A stretch of 64,000 nucleotides of DNA, taken from positions 103,280 through 167,279 of the forward strand of contig NW_006768832.1 of the NCBI RefSeq assembly GCF_000204055.1, written 5' to 3'. A program made the translations under genes and the position numbers. Shown piece by piece: positions 41,208-51,482 of this stretch; within the stretch, counting starts at the first letter, position 1, and the number at the start of each line of letters is the position of its first letter. The notes beneath the pieces are model-generated. The model was not told the DNA's origin, did not search any database, and saw only the letters and a list, made by a program, of their open reading frames with translations. Source of the stretch: Melampsora larici-populina 98AG31. Its lineage: Eukaryota; Basidiomycota; Pucciniomycetes; Pucciniales; Melampsoraceae.

Positions 41208-43709
41208 ATTCAGTGGGTACTTAGGGAGTATTTGGACGTTTTTTGCTTTGTTTATCTGGATGACATACTGATCTTTTCAAAGAATGCAGAAGATCACGCG
41301 CAACATATCGAAAAGGTCTTGTCAAAATTATCGGAACATAAATTAACAGCTTCACCGGAAAAATGTCAATTTTTCGCCACCAAAGTTGTGTTTTTAGGTT
41401 TTGTAATTTTGACAAGAGGCATCAGTATGGACCCGTCGAAGCTTGAGACCATAGCTGATTGGCCTTTTCCTCAAGATTTGTCAGATTTGCAGCGCTTTTT
41501 AGGTTTTTCTAACTTTTATCGGCGTTTCATTGCAAATTTCTCCGGTATAGTAGGACCACTGACTGCACTTACGGCGAAAACGGCTGATGCAATGTTAGGA
41601 CTGCGAACCGACAAAGCTAGAAGAGCATTTAACAAGCTACGTCGTTTATTTTCTGCAGCCCCATTTCTTCTCCACTTTGACTTTGATTTGCCACGCATAG
41701 TACAAGTTGACGCTTTGGGATATGCCTATTCTGGGATTTTGTCGCAGAAATCAGATCAAGGGGATTTGCGGCCTGTCGCTTATTTTTTGAAGAAGTTGAC
41801 GGAGGCGGAACGTCGTTGGCAAATCCATGATCAAGAACTAGGAGCAATAGTAGCCTGTTTTCATGAGTGGCGAGCTTGGCTAATGGGAACTGACAAACCT
41901 ATAGCTGTCCTGTCAGACCATGCTAATTTACGTTACTTCATGACTTCGCAGGCGCTGACTCCCCGACAGGCACGTTGGGCGACACGTTTAGGGGAATTTA
42001 ACTTTGAGCTTTTACATACGCCTGGGAAGTCGAATCCAGCGGATCCAGCTTCACGCAGATCTGATTTTGTGTGTGGAAAGCAAGATTTGTCAAAGGTGGT
42101 CTTATTAGGGCTTCGGGAGATCAAGGAAGCAGGTATCAGTGCAATCCACATAAGGAATCCGGGGAGTTTCGATGTTTCCGCTTATATGCCTATCTCAGAT
42201 ACACTAAGAGATAGAATTGTGAATGCTTACCATTCGGATGATTTGGTTGCAGGAGTTTATCCGGCTTTCCTGTATTTTTTGGATGGTTTGTGGTGGTGGC
42301 GAGACCGGGTTTACATCCCATTTTCTTTACAAGATGACATATTAAAACAATTTCATGAGTCCTCTACAGGTGGCCATTGGGAGAGTATGAAGACGCTAGA
42401 CTTGCTGACCCGCTCTTTTGGTTGGCCAAATTTGCGAAAAGATGTGCTACATTATCTCGAAGAGTGCACCAGCTGTCAACAAGTCAAGGTGGATCGTCGC
42501 CCCCCGCAAGGACAACTTATTCCGCTGCCAATACCCGACCGGCCTTGGGCAACGATTGGAGTCGACATTATTGTCAAACTGCCACTTTCAGATGGTTTTG
42601 ACTCTGTCATGGTGGTGGTTGACCATTTTTCCAAAGCTACTCATTTTATTCCGGCAAAAGAGAGCTGGAAGGCTGATGATTTGGCTGCTGCCTTTGTAGC
42701 TCAGGTTTTTCGATTTCACGGATTGCCAGATACCATTGTCTCAGATCGAGGCACCACGTTGGTCTCTGGGTTTTGGACAAGTGTCTTGCGACTTCTCCGT
42801 GTGTCGCCGGCACCGTCGACGGCTTTTCACCCCCAAACTGACAGACAGGTAGAGCGGTTGAATGCCTTGTTGGAGGACTATCTACAACATTTTGTGGCCA
42901 AAGGTCAAGATGATTGGTCTGGTTGGCTACCACTGGCTGAGTTTTCATACAATAACTCAGCTTCTAGTTCAACAAAGATGTCCCCGTTCTTTGCGCTCCA
43001 AGGATATCACCCGCGGTTTAATTCTTTGACCGGATCTTCAGGACGACCCAATGCTGACAAGTTTGTTGGTCATATACAGGAAGTTCAACAACGACTCGTA
43101 GATAATCTCACTCGCGCGAAAGAAGATCAAGCACATTATTATAACAAAGATCGACAGGTGGAGAAAACCTATGAGAAGGGAGATTTGGTGTGGCTCTCAA
43201 GGAAACATCTCAAGACGAGACGACCTAACAACAAACTTGATGTGAGAAGATTGGGTCCATTTTGAGTATTGTGAATGGTGGGAAGGAATGCAGCTGAGTT
43301 GGATTTACCTCCAGAGTTGGGCCGCCTTCATCCGGTATTTAATGTTTCCCTTTTAATGCCTTTTGTAGGGAAGACACAGGAATTCTCATCTGCAGAGAAG
43401 ACCCATTGGGGATCACTTTTGATTCGAGAAGAATTACACATCAAGACAATTTTGGATTATCGGTTGAACTCGTTAGGAATTCATGAATATCTTTTGCGGT
43501 TTAACAATGCTTCCGCATTGGAAGATCAATGGTTGCCTTTATCACAATTATCGCCAACAATTGACGCATCTCTAGAATGGTTTTATCGTCTTAACACTGC
43601 GGGAGGCCCAGGACCTAGTCAATATGTATGGATTTCAAGGGCTAAGCGCCGTGTCGATGACGAAGAACGTGAAGCATCATCGGCTTTGCCTGATGGATTT
43701 TTGTCGTGA
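41208..43709 (+). mobile_element. 5'-truncated Ty3/gypsy (chromovirus-like) pol
   Basis: Coding begins abruptly inside reverse transcriptase (TIQWVLREYLDVF, then the YLDD box), so Gag, protease and half of RT are missing. Next come RNase H (VQVDALGYAYSGIL, LLHTPGKSNPADPASR), the integrase zinc finger (H-H-C-C around SSTGGHWESM and CTSCQQVK) and the integrase core with its DDE residues (GVDIIVKLP, VSDRGT, DRQVERLNA). Two TGA stops (43263-43265 and 43272-43274) break the frame within GPF-stop-VL-stop-MVGRNAAELDL. It then reads HPVFNVSLL and a chromodomain-like tail (ILDYRLN, EDQWLPLSQL) to 43709. No LTRs were found. Inactive copy. Confidence 0.9.
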
Positions 43710-43982
43710 TTTGCCAACCCCTGTGTGCCTAAACAAGCCACTCAAGACTTGGGTATGTGAAGGCAGTCGCAGAATTTTTTGCCATCAAAGGTATAAGGGA
43801 GGTCATAATTTGTCATGAACCTTCCACAATGTGGTAGTCTGTTTCACAACTTTTTAAAGAATAGGGCTAATATTTTAATAGCTAAGTTGAAAGAACATGA
43901 CGTATGTATAAGATTTGTAATCAGGAACAAGGAACGCAAATAATGGTTGTTTATTCAATTTTAGGTTTTCATTTCTCTTATA
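43710..43982. other. Intergenic between Ty3 fragment and MITE
   Basis: Short stretch with no gene or clear LTR match. Confidence 0.4.
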
Positions 43983-44330
43983 CACAGTGTCATTTTACTA
44001 GTCACTGGCAGGCCAGTGAGTTCCATTCACCTCAATACAATCTCAATTCAACGTCAGTTCAATATCAGTTTGACCTCCAATGATGTTTGAGTGGGGGATA
44101 TGCATGGGCTGCATAATCACACAAACCTTCCAGACATTCTGACACCTTCATGTGTGGACATGCAACCAAACTTTATTCCAGTTCATTCTGGAAGGTTGTT
44201 TGTCTGCTACTCGAGGCCAAACATTGAGATTGGATTGATATTGAACTGACATGGATTTGAGATTGGATTGAGATTGGATTGAGCTGGACGTACTCACTGG
44301 CCTGCCAGTGAGTAGTAAAATGACACTGTG
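43983..44330. mobile_element. 348-bp MITE with CAC ends and 3-bp target duplication
   Basis: Ends CACAGTGTCATTTTACTAGT and, inverted, CACAGTGTCATTTTACTACT. The arms match for about 40 bp, including CACTGGCAGGCCAGTGAG, itself palindromic. ATA flanks both ends (43980-43982, 44331-44333). Subterminal GATTGGATTGA repeats are present. CACTA-like by termini and duplication length. Non-coding. Confidence 0.75.
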
Positions 44331-44523
44331 ATATATACTTTATGTTTTCCAGAACTTTGTTTGCTCTTTTTCTTATCGGAATAATCATTTATCTTACCTT
44401 TCTCCTTGTTTGCTGTCTCCGTTTTGAGACAAAAACCGTTTCCTTATAAGAATTGCTTTGTGCCATACCAAAAGACTACTCCAATCTGAGTGTCCAAGTT
44501 TTACTACATCCCAGAGCATTACA

Positions 44524-44984
44524 TAATTGCGTTCGCAATGCATTCGCAATTGGTTCGCTGTACATCATCGATACCGTCACGGTTGCAAGCTATCAGGCTT
44601 TGTGCCATGTTTCAACCTTGTTCAATTTACCTCTTTATAAAATATTGGAGCCTTGTTTTAAGATCAGACACGGCAAGCATTGTCTCTTTTGAACAGGTGA
44701 CAAAACTTCTCAGGAGTACTAACCACAGATAGGTACCCTTTAGAGGGAGTATGCACCGGGGTCCTAAGCAAATCATTTCTTTTAAAACAATGTTCAATCA
44801 CACCGGATACATCTTCTGGCACAATGTATCGAGACCATTCGGAAGTGCTATCACGTGCCTAGCTGCTACTAGCTTTGAATGTGCTCTCTCGAGGGCGTAC
44901 AGCAAACCAATTGCGAACCAATTGCGAACGCAATTAGCGATTGGAGAAAGTTGCGGACCCTGTCACCGCAACTTTCTCCAATCG
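44524..44984. repeat. Nested inverted repeats, foldback-like
   Basis: AATTGCGTTCGCAAT and TTCGCAATTGGTTCGCTGTAC at 44524-44561 reappear inverted at 44899-44936. Next to the right arm lies a perfect 19-bp hairpin (44938-44956 with 44966-44984, 9-nt loop). Probably another non-autonomous element whose borders I could not fix. Confidence 0.55.
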
Positions 44985-45533
44985 AGTTTCAGACCGATTG
45001 ATTCCCGCGGTGTTAGTTACGCGTAAGTCTCTCAACTCTGGATTAGGGTCTATGGGTATAATAACAACACTCATTTGGGTGAATGTGAATTTGTTGGACT
45101 TGCATCAATTGGTTTTATTTCTCTTTTTATTATTGTGGGCAATTGAAGTTGTACAAGATGATATATGTATCATCGTTCAAAAGTCCATCTTTGAAATGTT
45201 GGTGTTGGTAAATACCTTGTGTGAAATATACAGGCCATCGTGCCTATAGCTCAACCGTCATTTTTTTTTTTTTTTTTTTTTTAAAGTGCTTTTGGGCTTT
45301 ATTGCATACAACACTATCAAACAATTAATATATTATAGACTAGTACACCTTGGATAAGAAGCGGCCATCTAATCGAAATCGGGTAGAAGAGTTGACGTTC
45401 GGATGCATTCGGAATTCTTTTTTTTTTTTTTTCCACATATTACACTTTGTTTTTTTTTTTTTTTTTGAGAAAAAAAACGAAAACAACTTCATCTTTTAAT
45501 TTTTTAATTGAGATTGTCTCAGTGGATTTCGGC

Positions 45534-45935
45534 CCATGGCGGTACATGGAATCCAAAGAACCCTTACGGGATTGAACAACTCTGAAGATGGTTTGTGTGA
45601 GAGAGTGTCTTGATGGTCTGTTAGCCCATGGCGGTACATGGAAACCATCGAACCCATTTGGGATTGAACACCTCGTTGTTTTAAGACGTATATGAGATTG
45701 TCTCGATGATCTGTTAGCCCATGGCGGTACATGGAGATCATCGAACCCTTGAGGGATTGAACAATTCATGAAAAATTTGTATAGGTGAGTCTGCCTTGGT
45801 GGCCATTGGTTCCATGGCGGCACATGGTGTCCACCGAACCCAAGAGGGATTGAGCAGCTCGTGGATATGTCTCGAGAAGCTTTGGTCCAATCCGTGGAGA
45901 GGAGCTTAACGAACCCTCTAGGGGATTGAACATTC
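45534..45935 (-). repeat. Repeat units with a conserved stem-loop in the LINE 3' UTR
   Basis: The 16-mer CCATGGCGGTACATGG (a 5-bp stem CCATG/CATGG) starts at 45534, 45624, 45719 and 45812 (last with one change). Each is followed by a GAACCC...GGGATTGAACA block, and a degenerate fifth unit ends near 45935. Spacing is 90-95 bp. Position in the 3' UTR suggests a role in recognition by the element's own reverse transcriptase; this is inference. Confidence 0.75.
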
Positions 45936-45978
45936 CGTAGTGTATGTTGTATTGTTTGAGTTCGTTATGCATCCTAGG

Positions 45979-48900
45979 TCAACTCTTCTTCCGGTTCGTG
46001 GTCGTTCTCCTTGGTTCGTCTTGTAGAAATGAATGAAAATGTACAAAGCGTTTTGTTCGAAGTATATAATCTGTTAGAAAAGGAAAGACTTTGGGAGAAT
46101 CAAGAAGTTTATTAGTATTGTTCCAATTTACTCGGATTCCTTCTTCTTTGATACGTTTTCTGAAGGTCTTCCTCAATTTTGAGTATTGTCTGCAATATAA
46201 TAGGAAATGATTAGTGTTTTCTTTCATCTTGCATTTCTCGCACTGCGGTGATTCAGACAGGTTTCGTTTGAATAAGTGCTCGTTTAGAGGGCTGTAGCCA
46301 GCTCGAAGTTGAAAGATTGCTGCCGTGCCTCCTTTTTCAAGGCTTTCGAGGCTTTTGGAGATGAGTTTCGGTTTAGATACGTATGGTTTTTTACCTGGAG
46401 CAAACGGGAAGAGTTTAGTGTGAAAGTTTTCTTTTATGCGTCTTTTCATGCTACCCAAGCTGGATTGTATTGTCATAGCGTTGGTTTGGTTTTCGGCTGT
46501 GGTTCCTGCTAATTCGTCAGCTAATTCATTCAATTCAATGCCTTTGTGTCCTGGGGTCCAGTAGAATCGGATCTTAGTTTTCTCCGGTAGTTTCAGCAGT
46601 TGTGATCTTATTTTAACTATGATATGTTGTCCGGAAGATGCTCTTGGGATATCTTGAGCAAGCCTGATTGCCCCTTGATTGTTGCTGAAGATGGCCAGGT
46701 TCTCCGGTTGTGGTCGTTGACTACGAAAAATATCATTAGCAAGTTCGGTGGCGATTAGAATACCTAACAATTCCATTTCATGGTTTGAGAAATTTTCTTG
46801 AAAGGTGACTGCTTGTGCGTTGCTGATTGTCTTTGTCACAGCAGCAGCACCACCCCCTTCTTGTTTTACCGAGCCATCCGTGAATATTATCACTGAGTTT
46901 TGTTCCTCTTCTTTTTTGAGCTGTTTCGGTAATAAGGTCAGTACTTCTTCTTTGGTTTTATCTAGGTTTACCGTTTCTCCAAAACCTTTGGCCCACGGGG
47001 CAATAGGGTGTGGGAAAATCGTTTCGATTTTCTCCTTTGTGAGCGGTCTAAGTTTTTGAAGGCCTATCATGCTCTGGATTGGTCCTGGGTGTACTTTATG
47101 GGAAGAGGATAGTTCTGTTAGTATGAATTTCTGAGTGGGGTGAGAATCTTGGGCTGAGAGTCTTTTCAGTATGAATTGATGGTGTCTATGAGCTGCCGTC
47201 CATATAAACGGGGTCATATACATGTCATGGTTCATCATCTTGTTCGATGTTCCTCTGAAGGCTCCTAACGCTATCTGATTAGCTTTGTTTTGGATTGTTT
47301 GTAGGATCTTGTTAGCTTTATTTTCAGTCTTAATCGTCAGCCAGGCGATACTACCATAGAGGATTCTTGGTATAAGCACTGCTTTGATAAGTTTCTTGAT
47401 TTCAATTGTGGAAAGTCCTGAGTAGCACTTGTTCAGTCTTCTCAGTTGATGGAGCGTAAGTTCACCTGTTTTCTTTAAGTGTTGTAAATGACTGTTGAAT
47501 GTAAGCTTGGGGTCTAGCCATAATCCAAGCCATTTAACTTCTTTTTTCGGTTCTAGTACGATGTCGCCGAATAGGAAGTTTGGGTTCGGTGTTTGTCTTT
47601 TGTTGGATAGGTGAAGCAGTTGCGCTTTCTTCTTATCGAATATTGCTCCATGACGACTTGCCCATCTGAGTGATTTATCGGCTTGAATTTTGAGAGCTGT
47701 TACGTTTTCTTCCATTGAGTTAGATGCCACTACGTGAACAATATCATCTATGAATCCTAATGATATATTGTTATCGGTCAATGATGGGGCTTTTGGTCCT
47801 AGGATCTCGGAGTTGTAGATTATGTATAAGATGACTGAAAGGGGGGAACCTTGGGGTAGTCCGTTTTCAACGTTGAATTTCTCCGATATGAAGTCTTGAA
47901 GTTGCAGGTTTGTCGAACGTTCCGATAGGAAGCCTTGGATTAACCTTACTAAATAGGGCGGGCAATTTTTTGTTCTTAGGATGTGCCATAGACGTTCTCG
48001 GTGAACTGAAGGATACGCCGATTTAACATCGAGGAAGAGAGCAGTGACAACTTTCTTCTTTCTCCATTTATCTTTAATCCAGGATATTAGGATGGCGAGT
48101 GCATCATCGGTGCTGTGATGTTTGCGACCTCCCATATGACATGGCGATATAATGTTATAATTCTCTGCCCAGAACGTGATCCTACTTGTGATAAGTTTTT
48201 CTAGTATTTTGCCTAAGCAACTCAGTAGTGCTATTGGTCGGTATGAATTTGGGCTGGAGTAGTTATCTTTGTTGGCTTTGCGGATGATAATCGTGACCGC
48301 TGTTCTCCAGTTTTTCGGGAAGTATCCTAGTCTAAAACATGCGTTGAAGAGTCTACATGTTTTGTTTTCGATGACTGGGAGTGCTGCTTTGAGTAATTTG
48401 TTAGACATATTGTCTTCACCTTTTGCTTTTTTACCGGGTAAGTTCTCAACAATTTGTTTGAGTTCGCGTGTCTGTAGGGTTGGATGGTGGTATCGGGTCT
48501 GTTGGATCAGGTTTTCCTGGTCTTGAGGGATGTCTGTGAGATCTGCATCGATGTGGGCTATCGACGTGCCTTCAAAGAGTAGTCTAGCTTGTTGATGTTT
48601 TTCCGTTGCTATTGTACCGTCTGGGTTCAGGAGAGGGGCTACTTCACTGGAGGCTGACGGTTTTGTGTAATTGAAAGCTTCGAAGGTTGTGTTGCCTGAG
48701 CTGGAGGCTAGGAATTTCTTCCAGTGAGTGGCCTTTGCCGCTAGTACTTTCTGCTTGAAGTAGCTTTGCCATTCCGAGAAGCATTTGTGAGCCTCTGGTG
48801 AGTTTGATAGTAACATCCATCTTCGAGCTCTGTTTCTTGCTTGGAGGATCGGTTTAAGCGATTTGGCATCCCACCAGATTTTGTGTCTTTTCGGTTCTGT

Positions 48901-49908
48901 TTTCACTTTTTTACCTTGTGCTTTGGCTGCGCTAGTGATGATATCTGTTAGTGTTGTGATGCCTATATCAATATTGTTTTCGGACACATAATCCGGTGGG
49001 AGTTTCTGCATCTGTTCAGTTATTCGATCATGGAATTTGGAAAGGTCTAAGTCAGCTATGTTCAAGGAGATGTGGGATGACTTTGGAGGGGTAAGTGATA
49101 AATCAAGAGTGGTAGCTACTGGTAGGTGATCCGAGCATAGACCATTCTCCAGCACTTGGCATTTCTTGATTTTACCCTTCAGGTTCCAGCTAGACCAGAC
49201 AAGGTCAATCACTGTAGGTTTGGTTCCTGTCGAGAAACGGGTGGGAATGCCTTTCGGGGAGCTGAGGCTGAATCCCATCTCACCACACAGTTTCAGGAGT
49301 TTACTGGCTAGAGCGTCGGTTTTTTGGTAATTTGGGGGGTTCCAGAGGCGATGGTGTAGGTTGGAGTCCGTGGTAATGAGTGTTGGTGTTTGTCTGTTGT
49401 GGTGTTTTCGGATCCATTTTTCGAGCATGATCATACCGCGGAGTGATCCTGGTGGGTTGTACCATGATATGACTCGTATTTTAGTTTGGTTGGTTACTAG
49501 GTCTTTGAGTTCAATACTTAGGATAATGTCCGTGCCGCTGGGGAGCACTGAGATTTGGGAGGTGGCTATACGTTTGGATACGTAGATGCATACTCTTGGG
49601 CGATCTTCCCACGAGCTCGGGTTGTAGTCGTAGGCTGTTATGCGATGCCACACTTCGTGATTCGGGAAAGAGCAGTTTAGGGTATTGAACCACGGTTCTT
49701 GTAGTGAGAGGATCGAGTGTTGTGTCTGGGTGAGGGCTTCGTGTGTGATTTCTTGGGATTTGTGGCAGTTAAAATGTAGGATTGAGAGTTCGTCTAAATT
49801 AGGCTGAGTGTCGTCGGTGTTTGTTTCAGAAGAGTTGTCGAATTCGTTTGGTGGTTGATTTGGTGGAATGTTGTGGGTTGTTTGAGGTGTATTATAACTC
49901 ATCTTCAT
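45979..49908 (-). CDS. LINE ORF2: endonuclease, reverse transcriptase, RNase H
   Basis: A 1,309-residue intact frame. The APE-type endonuclease is at about residues 35-270 (LHFNCHKSQEI, LQEPW, TTDSNLHHRLWNP, SDHLPV). Reverse transcriptase spans about 500-780 with the catalytic pair in GFIDDIV near 719. RNase H lies at about 1005-1130 (FTDGS, HEMELLGI, WTPGHKGIELNELADELA). The third RNase H acidic position reads FSNNQGAI where Asp is usual. A C-terminal Cys/His cluster (CEKCKMKENTNHFLLYC, near 1220) is typical of Tad-like elements. The start ATGAAGATGAGT overlaps the end of ORF1, suggesting translation by termination-reinitiation. The enzyme nicks target DNA and copies the element RNA in place. 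Confidence 0.92.
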   Translation of the reverse strand: MKMSYNTPQTTHNIPPNQPPNEFDNSSETNTDDTQPNLDELSILHFNCHKSQEITHEALTQTQHSILSLQEPWFNTLNCSFPNHEVWHRITAYDYNPSSWEDRPRVCIYVSKRIATSQISVLPSGTDIILSIELKDLVTNQTKIRVISWYNPPGSLRGMIMLEKWIRKHHNRQTPTLITTDSNLHHRLWNPPNYQKTDALASKLLKLCGEMGFSLSSPKGIPTRFSTGTKPTVIDLVWSSWNLKGKIKKCQVLENGLCSDHLPVATTLDLSLTPPKSSHISLNIADLDLSKFHDRITEQMQKLPPDYVSENNIDIGITTLTDIITSAAKAQGKKVKTEPKRHKIWWDAKSLKPILQARNRARRWMLLSNSPEAHKCFSEWQSYFKQKVLAAKATHWKKFLASSSGNTTFEAFNYTKPSASSEVAPLLNPDGTIATEKHQQARLLFEGTSIAHIDADLTDIPQDQENLIQQTRYHHPTLQTRELKQIVENLPGKKAKGEDNMSNKLLKAALPVIENKTCRLFNACFRLGYFPKNWRTAVTIIIRKANKDNYSSPNSYRPIALLSCLGKILEKLITSRITFWAENYNIISPCHMGGRKHHSTDDALAILISWIKDKWRKKKVVTALFLDVKSAYPSVHRERLWHILRTKNCPPYLVRLIQGFLSERSTNLQLQDFISEKFNVENGLPQGSPLSVILYIIYNSEILGPKAPSLTDNNISLGFIDDIVHVVASNSMEENVTALKIQADKSLRWASRHGAIFDKKKAQLLHLSNKRQTPNPNFLFGDIVLEPKKEVKWLGLWLDPKLTFNSHLQHLKKTGELTLHQLRRLNKCYSGLSTIEIKKLIKAVLIPRILYGSIAWLTIKTENKANKILQTIQNKANQIALGAFRGTSNKMMNHDMYMTPFIWTAAHRHHQFILKRLSAQDSHPTQKFILTELSSSHKVHPGPIQSMIGLQKLRPLTKEKIETIFPHPIAPWAKGFGETVNLDKTKEEVLTLLPKQLKKEEEQNSVIIFTDGSVKQEGGGAAAVTKTISNAQAVTFQENFSNHEMELLGILIATELANDIFRSQRPQPENLAIFSNNQGAIRLAQDIPRASSGQHIIVKIRSQLLKLPEKTKIRFYWTPGHKGIELNELADELAGTTAENQTNAMTIQSSLGSMKRRIKENFHTKLFPFAPGKKPYVSKPKLISKSLESLEKGGTAAIFQLRAGYSPLNEHLFKRNLSESPQCEKCKMKENTNHFLLYCRQYSKLRKTFRKRIKEEGIRVNWNNTNKLLDSPKVFPFLTDYILRTKRFVHFHSFLQDEPRRTTTNRKKS

Positions 49909-51133
49909 TGTTAGTTTGGGTTACAATCTGAAATTGAGTCTTACGGAGTGGGCAATTGAGGCTTTTGGGGGAGTGGGCATATTTTGGGAGGAATCTGTCA
50001 ATGTTTTGGTTAGATCTTTGAGCGTCAAAATTAACGCAACGGGCACAGTTTTGTGGGACATCGTTATTTGCACAATCTTTCGAGTTGTGAGAATCACCAC
50101 ATTTAACACAGTGAGCGGTGGATTTGCATGAGGAGTGTACATGGTATAAGTCAAGGCAGTTGAAACACATTACTGGTCCTTGGACATAAGTCTTACTCTT
50201 GATTCTATGACAATCAATATACAGGCCACCTTTTTCGATTTTCTGAGCCAGCTCTTTGTCTAATAAGTTGATCACAATTGTTCCTTGGGTTTTCTTTGTG
50301 TCAATCGGGTTTTTGATCCATCTTGCTGAGTGAATTGCCGATTTTGGGATGTCGTTTTGTTCGCTTATCTTGGTGATGAAGCTTGGGTCTTCTACCTTAA
50401 ATTCTGCTGATACGTAGTTGAACAAGATTGGATAGCGGGTTTGTGAAGTTTCAAATTCGTTGTGAGCTAGCTTGGTCCATTTATGTTTGTTTTCTAGGAG
50501 CCACGTTTTTATCATTCGGTTGTCCATGTCCATGAGGATGTCGCCTGAGGGTAAGAGTTTGGCGCCTTTGATTCTGACTGGTGTTCCGTTGACTGTTGCA
50601 TCTATCGATTCTAGGGCTGCGTTGATTTTTTGGACTATTTCAAGTCTCGTCATACCTTTAAATGGTTCCGTGCCTTGGGTTTTGTGCATGATAAGAGAGG
50701 CCGCCTTAAATTGGTTTATCTCTGCATTCTTGGGAGGTAGTTTCGGCGCTTGGGTGGTCGGGGTCTTTTTTGGGTAGGGGTTTGTCCATACGTGAGGTCT
50801 GGCTTGCGGAGGCTGGTTATCGTGGCGTGACTGTGGTTCCGTGGTTTTTTGATTTTGGCCGTGCGATTTCGATGCTGTTTGAATTTCGTTGTTTCTTTCC
50901 GCTTCAAGTCGATCGATTTTTTCGTTTAGTTTCTTGATCGTTTCCATAAACATTGAAAGCATTTGTATAACCGTGCGAAGGAGGGTGTCGTTCGAGGATG
51001 AGGTATTTGTGGCCAGTGAAGTAATTACATCTTCCATCTCGTTTGGGTCTATCGGAGTCTGGTTTGGCTTGGGGTTTTTTGTGGGAGGGGCCGGGTTGTC
51101 TTCGTCAATGCCCTGTGGGCGTTTTGACGGCAT
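49892..51133 (-). CDS. LINE ORF1: gag-like RNA-binding protein
   Basis: 413 residues, starting MPSKRPQGIDEDNPAPPTKN. The N-terminal third is Asn/Gln/Pro-rich with a short coiled-coil-like stretch (IKKLNEKIDRLEAER). The middle carries an RRM-like fold region as in other ORF1 proteins (not proven). The C-terminus has zinc knuckles CFNCLDLYHVHSSC (C-x2-C-x4-H-x4-C) and CVKCGDSHNSKDC, then a third Cys-rich part. It should coat the element RNA. Its stop TAA at 49894-49892 lies inside the start of ORF2. No stops or frameshifts. Confidence 0.88.
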   Translation of the reverse strand: MPSKRPQGIDEDNPAPPTKNPKPNQTPIDPNEMEDVITSLATNTSSSNDTLLRTVIQMLSMFMETIKKLNEKIDRLEAERNNEIQTASKSHGQNQKTTEPQSRHDNQPPQARPHVWTNPYPKKTPTTQAPKLPPKNAEINQFKAASLIMHKTQGTEPFKGMTRLEIVQKINAALESIDATVNGTPVRIKGAKLLPSGDILMDMDNRMIKTWLLENKHKWTKLAHNEFETSQTRYPILFNYVSAEFKVEDPSFITKISEQNDIPKSAIHSARWIKNPIDTKKTQGTIVINLLDKELAQKIEKGGLYIDCHRIKSKTYVQGPVMCFNCLDLYHVHSSCKSTAHCVKCGDSHNSKDCANNDVPQNCARCVNFDAQRSNQNIDRFLPKYAHSPKSLNCPLRKTQFQIVTQTNNEDEL

Positions 51134-51440
51134 TTCGGTGGTTGTTTTAGTGGGTTGGTGATGATGATCTCAGTGTTCTTTGATAAAAAGTATGTTTGCG
51201 TCATGAGTTTAGATAGCTCCTTTCCCTTTCTAGGTGCATAGGGACCACTGAAATTTTGCCCTCAGGTCAGCTCAAAGTCGCCTTTCGGTCCCCTTCAAGC
51301 CGTCACAAGTCTGACCAGCTAGTGACAGCCCTCCCTTGCGGAGGGAAGGACAGTCCGAGGGCGGTCAGGGTGCACCGGCGCCAGGCGGTCAAAGTCCCCC
51401 CGTGCTCCCGTAGACCCGAGTGACTCGGTCCTCCCCCCAG

Positions 51441-51482
51441 TGTCGAGACTGATGGACTTGACGACATTCGTTATCCACCTTC
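51441..51482 (+). promoter_or_regulatory. Residual 5' flank of the Far11/STRIP gene
   Basis: Only about 40 bp separate the inferred 5' border of the LINE from the gene's ATG at 51483. Any native promoter upstream has been displaced by 6 kb or replaced by the GC-rich 5' end of the head-to-head LINE. Confidence 0.4.

Larger units (their letters stand above)
45259..51440 (-). mobile_element. Near full-length Tad-like LINE
   Basis: Two ORFs on the minus strand overlap by 17 bp, preceded by a GC-rich 5' region of about 300 bp. The 3' region of about 700 bp ends in AATAAA (complement at 45298-45303) and a T-run on the plus strand (45259-45282), that is a poly(A) tail. Both ORFs are free of stops, so the copy looks young. 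The 3' UTR holds a set of repeats (separate entry). The 5' border is placed near 51440 from the end of the GC-rich region; a target duplication was not found. The order gag-like ORF1, then EN-RT-RNase H, matches the Tad/I group of LINEs. Confidence 0.85.

Noticed and set aside
45440..45972. Minus frames of 68-127 codons downstream of LINE ORF2
   Set aside because: They translate the repeated 3' UTR units (MYRHGLTDHRD repeated) and are not proteins.
45259..51440. Target-site duplication for the LINE
   Set aside because: Compared the flank before the T-run (ending CTCAACCGTCA) with sequence after 51430; no convincing match.
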